A stretch of 64,000 nt of DNA. Source: Streptomyces sp. NBC_00154 (GTDB taxonomy: Bacteria > Actinomycetota > Actinomycetes > Streptomycetales > Streptomycetaceae). Under the pieces are notes generated by a model. It was not told the DNA's origin and ran no database searches. It saw only the letters and a list, made by a program, of their open reading frames with translations. Position numbers and translations under genes: made by a program. Shown piece by piece: positions 62,041 to 64,000 of this stretch. Positions within the stretch are counted from its first letter, which is position 1; every line of letters begins with the position of its first letter. The stretch lies in contig NZ_JAPEMI010000001.1 in NCBI RefSeq assembly GCF_026342835.1, positions 3,912,501-3,976,500 on the forward strand, given 5' to 3'.

Positions 62041-63834
62041 TCACTTGGCGCACTCTGCCTTGCCGGCGTTTGCCAGCGGTATGTCGTCCGGCACCTTTGC
62101 CGGTCCGGTGACGGGCACACCTGCGCCCTTGAAGTCCGCACCCAGGGTCAGGACCATCGCCTGGAGCCCCTCGGCGTCCGTGGTGCCCTTCTTCAGGGCC
62201 GAGCCGGGCAGCCCCATCATGGCGGCGAGGGCACGGGCCTGGTCGGCCTGGTTCGGTGCGTACTCGAGCGTCGTCTTGGAGATCTTCTCCGGGGCGTTGG
62301 CCTTGTTCGTCGACTTGAGAACGCCTTGCTCGTTCTGCAGCCAGGTGACCGTCTCCTGGGCGGCGCCCGCCCGGTCGCCGCCGTTGAGGACATCGACCCG
62401 TACGTCGGCGGCAGCGGCCTTGGTGCCCTTGAGCAGCGCGTCCTGCTTGCTCTTGGCGGCCTTCTTCTGCTTCTTCACCTCGGTCAGCGAGGTGTCGTCG
62501 CGCATCATCTGGAACAGCGGGTCGGACTTGGCCTTGTTGAGCACCACCGTCGCGTGGACCTTCTCGGCCGGGTTGTCTATCACCGGGGCCGTCACGAAGG
62601 TGATGTTCTTCGTATCGATCTTGCCGAGCTCCTTGGCGAGCGAGGTCAGCTTCTTTATCGAGCCGATGCCTTTGTCGACCGTCAGCGCCTTGGTCGCCGC
62701 ATCCGCCAGGCTGTACAGCTTCGTCGGACTGGTCAGCGTGTCGTCCGACTTCATCTGCCGGATCATCGAGCCGATGAATTGCTGCTGGACCTTGATCCGG
62801 TCCAGGTCGCTCTGATTGCCGAAGCTGTGCCGGGTCCGCACGAACGCCAGCGCGTCCTCGCCCTGGATCCTGCTCTCGCCCTGCGGGAGGTCGAGGTGGG
62901 ACTTGGAGTCCTTGACCGGATGCGCCAGACAGACCTTGACGCCGCCGACCGCCGTGGTCAGCTCCTTCACCGCGTTGAAGTCGACCATCATGAAGTGGTC
63001 GACCTTCAGGCCAGTGATCTCCTTGACCGTCTCCATGGTGCAGCCCGGGTCCCGCCCCTCCTGGCCGAGGCTGACGTTGAAGCGGATGTTCTGCGTCCCC
63101 TGGATGACCTTCTCCGAACCGTCCGGCTGCTTGGTGGTGCAGTCCGGGATGTCGGTGATCAGGTCACGCGGGATGCTCAGCGCCGTGGCGTTGGTCCGGT
63201 CCTTGGAGACATGGAACAGGATGTTGGTGTCGGCATGGCCGGTGCTGCCCTTGTCGCCGTAGCCCTCGTTGCCCTTGCCGGTGCGCTTGTCCGTGCCGAT
63301 GATCAATATGTTGAGGGGCGCGTTGGCGGTGATGACGTCCTTGTTTCCGGCGTCGCCGACGTCGACGGTGTTCAGATTGCCATTGAAGTGCTGGTACAGC
63401 GCGTACCCGCCCACCGAAAGGCCGACCAGTACGAAGGCCATCACGCCACCCGTCCAGAGCAGCGCCTTCTTGCGGCGGGCCTTCGGCTGCCTGCGCTTGC
63501 GCCGGCCCGCGGAGTCGGGACCGGGACCCTCCTGGCCGCGCGGGCCATTGGCACGGCGACCACGCTGCTCGGGCACCGGCCCCCGGCCCTCACCGTTCCG
63601 TCCACCGCTTCTGCGCTCGCCGGCACCGTCGCGAACCGCGCTTCTGCGCTCGCCGTCGCCCTCGCGCGCCGTGCCTCTGCGCCCGGAACCACGCGGACCC
63701 GGCGCATTCGGCGTGCGGTATGAATCCCCTCCGGATTGGGGCAGTCGCAATTCGTAATCGCCGGTCTGCGGGTTGAGGACCCACTGGTCTGCGGGGTCGA
63801 TTTCGTCCGCCCGCCCACGGCCTTGCGCATCCAC
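62041..63834 (-). CDS. LCP family protein 4 with LytR_C domain
   Basis: The 597-aa protein has a tail of about 120 residues very rich in Arg and Gly, one membrane helix (LLWTGGVMAFVLVGLSVGGYALY), the LCP domain (IGTDKRTGKG, SIPRDLITDIP, GCTMETVKEITG, VDHFMMVDF, ALAFVRTRHSFGN) and a C-terminal LytR_C domain. It is closely similar to LCP protein 3, a tandem duplication. The start is GTG 63834 with GGAGG about 12 bases upstream. Both lack the LNAAYA segment of LCP 1 and 2. Confidence 0.9.
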   Translation of the reverse strand: MDAQGRGRADEIDPADQWVLNPQTGDYELRLPQSGGDSYRTPNAPGPRGSGRRGTAREGDGERRSAVRDGAGERRSGGRNGEGRGPVPEQRGRRANGPRGQEGPGPDSAGRRKRRQPKARRKKALLWTGGVMAFVLVGLSVGGYALYQHFNGNLNTVDVGDAGNKDVITANAPLNILIIGTDKRTGKGNEGYGDKGSTGHADTNILFHVSKDRTNATALSIPRDLITDIPDCTTKQPDGSEKVIQGTQNIRFNVSLGQEGRDPGCTMETVKEITGLKVDHFMMVDFNAVKELTTAVGGVKVCLAHPVKDSKSHLDLPQGESRIQGEDALAFVRTRHSFGNQSDLDRIKVQQQFIGSMIRQMKSDDTLTSPTKLYSLADAATKALTVDKGIGSIKKLTSLAKELGKIDTKNITFVTAPVIDNPAEKVHATVVLNKAKSDPLFQMMRDDTSLTEVKKQKKAAKSKQDALLKGTKAAAADVRVDVLNGGDRAGAAQETVTWLQNEQGVLKSTNKANAPEKISKTTLEYAPNQADQARALAAMMGLPGSALKKGTTDAEGLQAMVLTLGADFKGAGVPVTGPAKVPDDIPLANAGKAECAK

Positions 63835-64000
63835 GGTTGTTTGAGTCCTCCGTCGGTGCCACGCGAGGCGCCTTCCCCCCGAGAGGCGCTCGATCTTTCG
63901 CTCCAGCAGTGCGCGACCTGATGGTCGGAAGCACCGGATCGCGTCACACTATCCGCCCGGTTCGCTGTGAAGCGACGGGCGTGACACATTCCACGGCCCT

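Overview
The window is chromosomal DNA from a Streptomyces species. The evidence is very high GC with strong third-position GC bias, many GTG and TTG starts, ATGA/GTGA stop-start overlaps, a tRNA-Leu with anticodon UAA (bldA), sortase sorting signals, and a gene order (hut genes next to a SigI-type sigma factor with its anti-anti-sigma and anti-sigma partners, purK-purE, several LCP proteins) that I associate with Streptomyces core chromosomes. I see no insertion sequence, prophage, CRISPR array or rRNA. Functions below are read from sequence motifs and family knowledge; no database search was run.

Region by region. (1) 0.1-8.2 kb: a five-gene oligopeptide-type ABC importer operon ending in a GH2 beta-mannosidase, preceded by a good promoter and a near-perfect CebR/CelR-type LacI operator. 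(2) 8.4-9.9 kb: bldA tRNA, a Bax-inhibitor-1 membrane protein and small hypothetical genes. (3) 10.4-18.3 kb: a membrane-anchored hypothetical protein, a thiolase whose 3' end has been copied into a 99-bp tandem repeat, a membrane-anchored SGNH hydrolase, cystathionine beta-synthase, and a divergent HTH regulator/SDR pair. (4) 18.5-25.9 kb: a betaine/histidine-type ABC importer with an NCS1 permease, divergent from a histidine-ammonia-lyase-like gene with an altered MIO triad and an RpiR-type regulator. (5) 26-29 kb: a four-gene cluster of three Roadblock/LC7 proteins and a DUF4388-like protein with no GTPase beside it. (6) 29.2-34.8 kb: a histidine-degradation operon (hutU, an M20 amidohydrolase, hutF, hutI). 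(7) 34.9-37.3 kb: a SigB/SigF-type sigma factor with a STAS anti-anti-sigma and a HATPase anti-sigma gene. (8) 37.5-41.8 kb: a four-gene cell-surface operon with LPXTG- and LAXTG-type sorting signals and a DUF916-like protein. (9) 42-53.9 kb: POT peptide transporter, two-component system, GtrA, purK-purE, dipeptidase, UDP-glucose dehydrogenase, acyl-CoA dehydrogenase and a methyltransferase. (10) 54-63.8 kb: four LCP (LytR-CpsA-Psr) proteins, a glycosyltransferase, a hotdog thioesterase and two small secreted proteins.

How the parts may work together. The first operon should import and hydrolyse beta-mannosides under plant-polysaccharide control. Regions 4 and 6 together look like a dispersed histidine/urocanate utilisation locus with transport, a lyase-like protein and downstream degradation. 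The surface operon resembles the Gram-positive csc/WxL-type surface complexes in composition. The LCP cluster, the UDP-glucose dehydrogenase, GtrA and the GT2 enzyme are all envelope-polysaccharide functions. The best candidates for under-described biology are the surface operon, the GTPase-less Roadblock/DUF4388 cluster, the MIO-variant lyase with its transporter, and the M20 enzyme standing where HutG would be expected.
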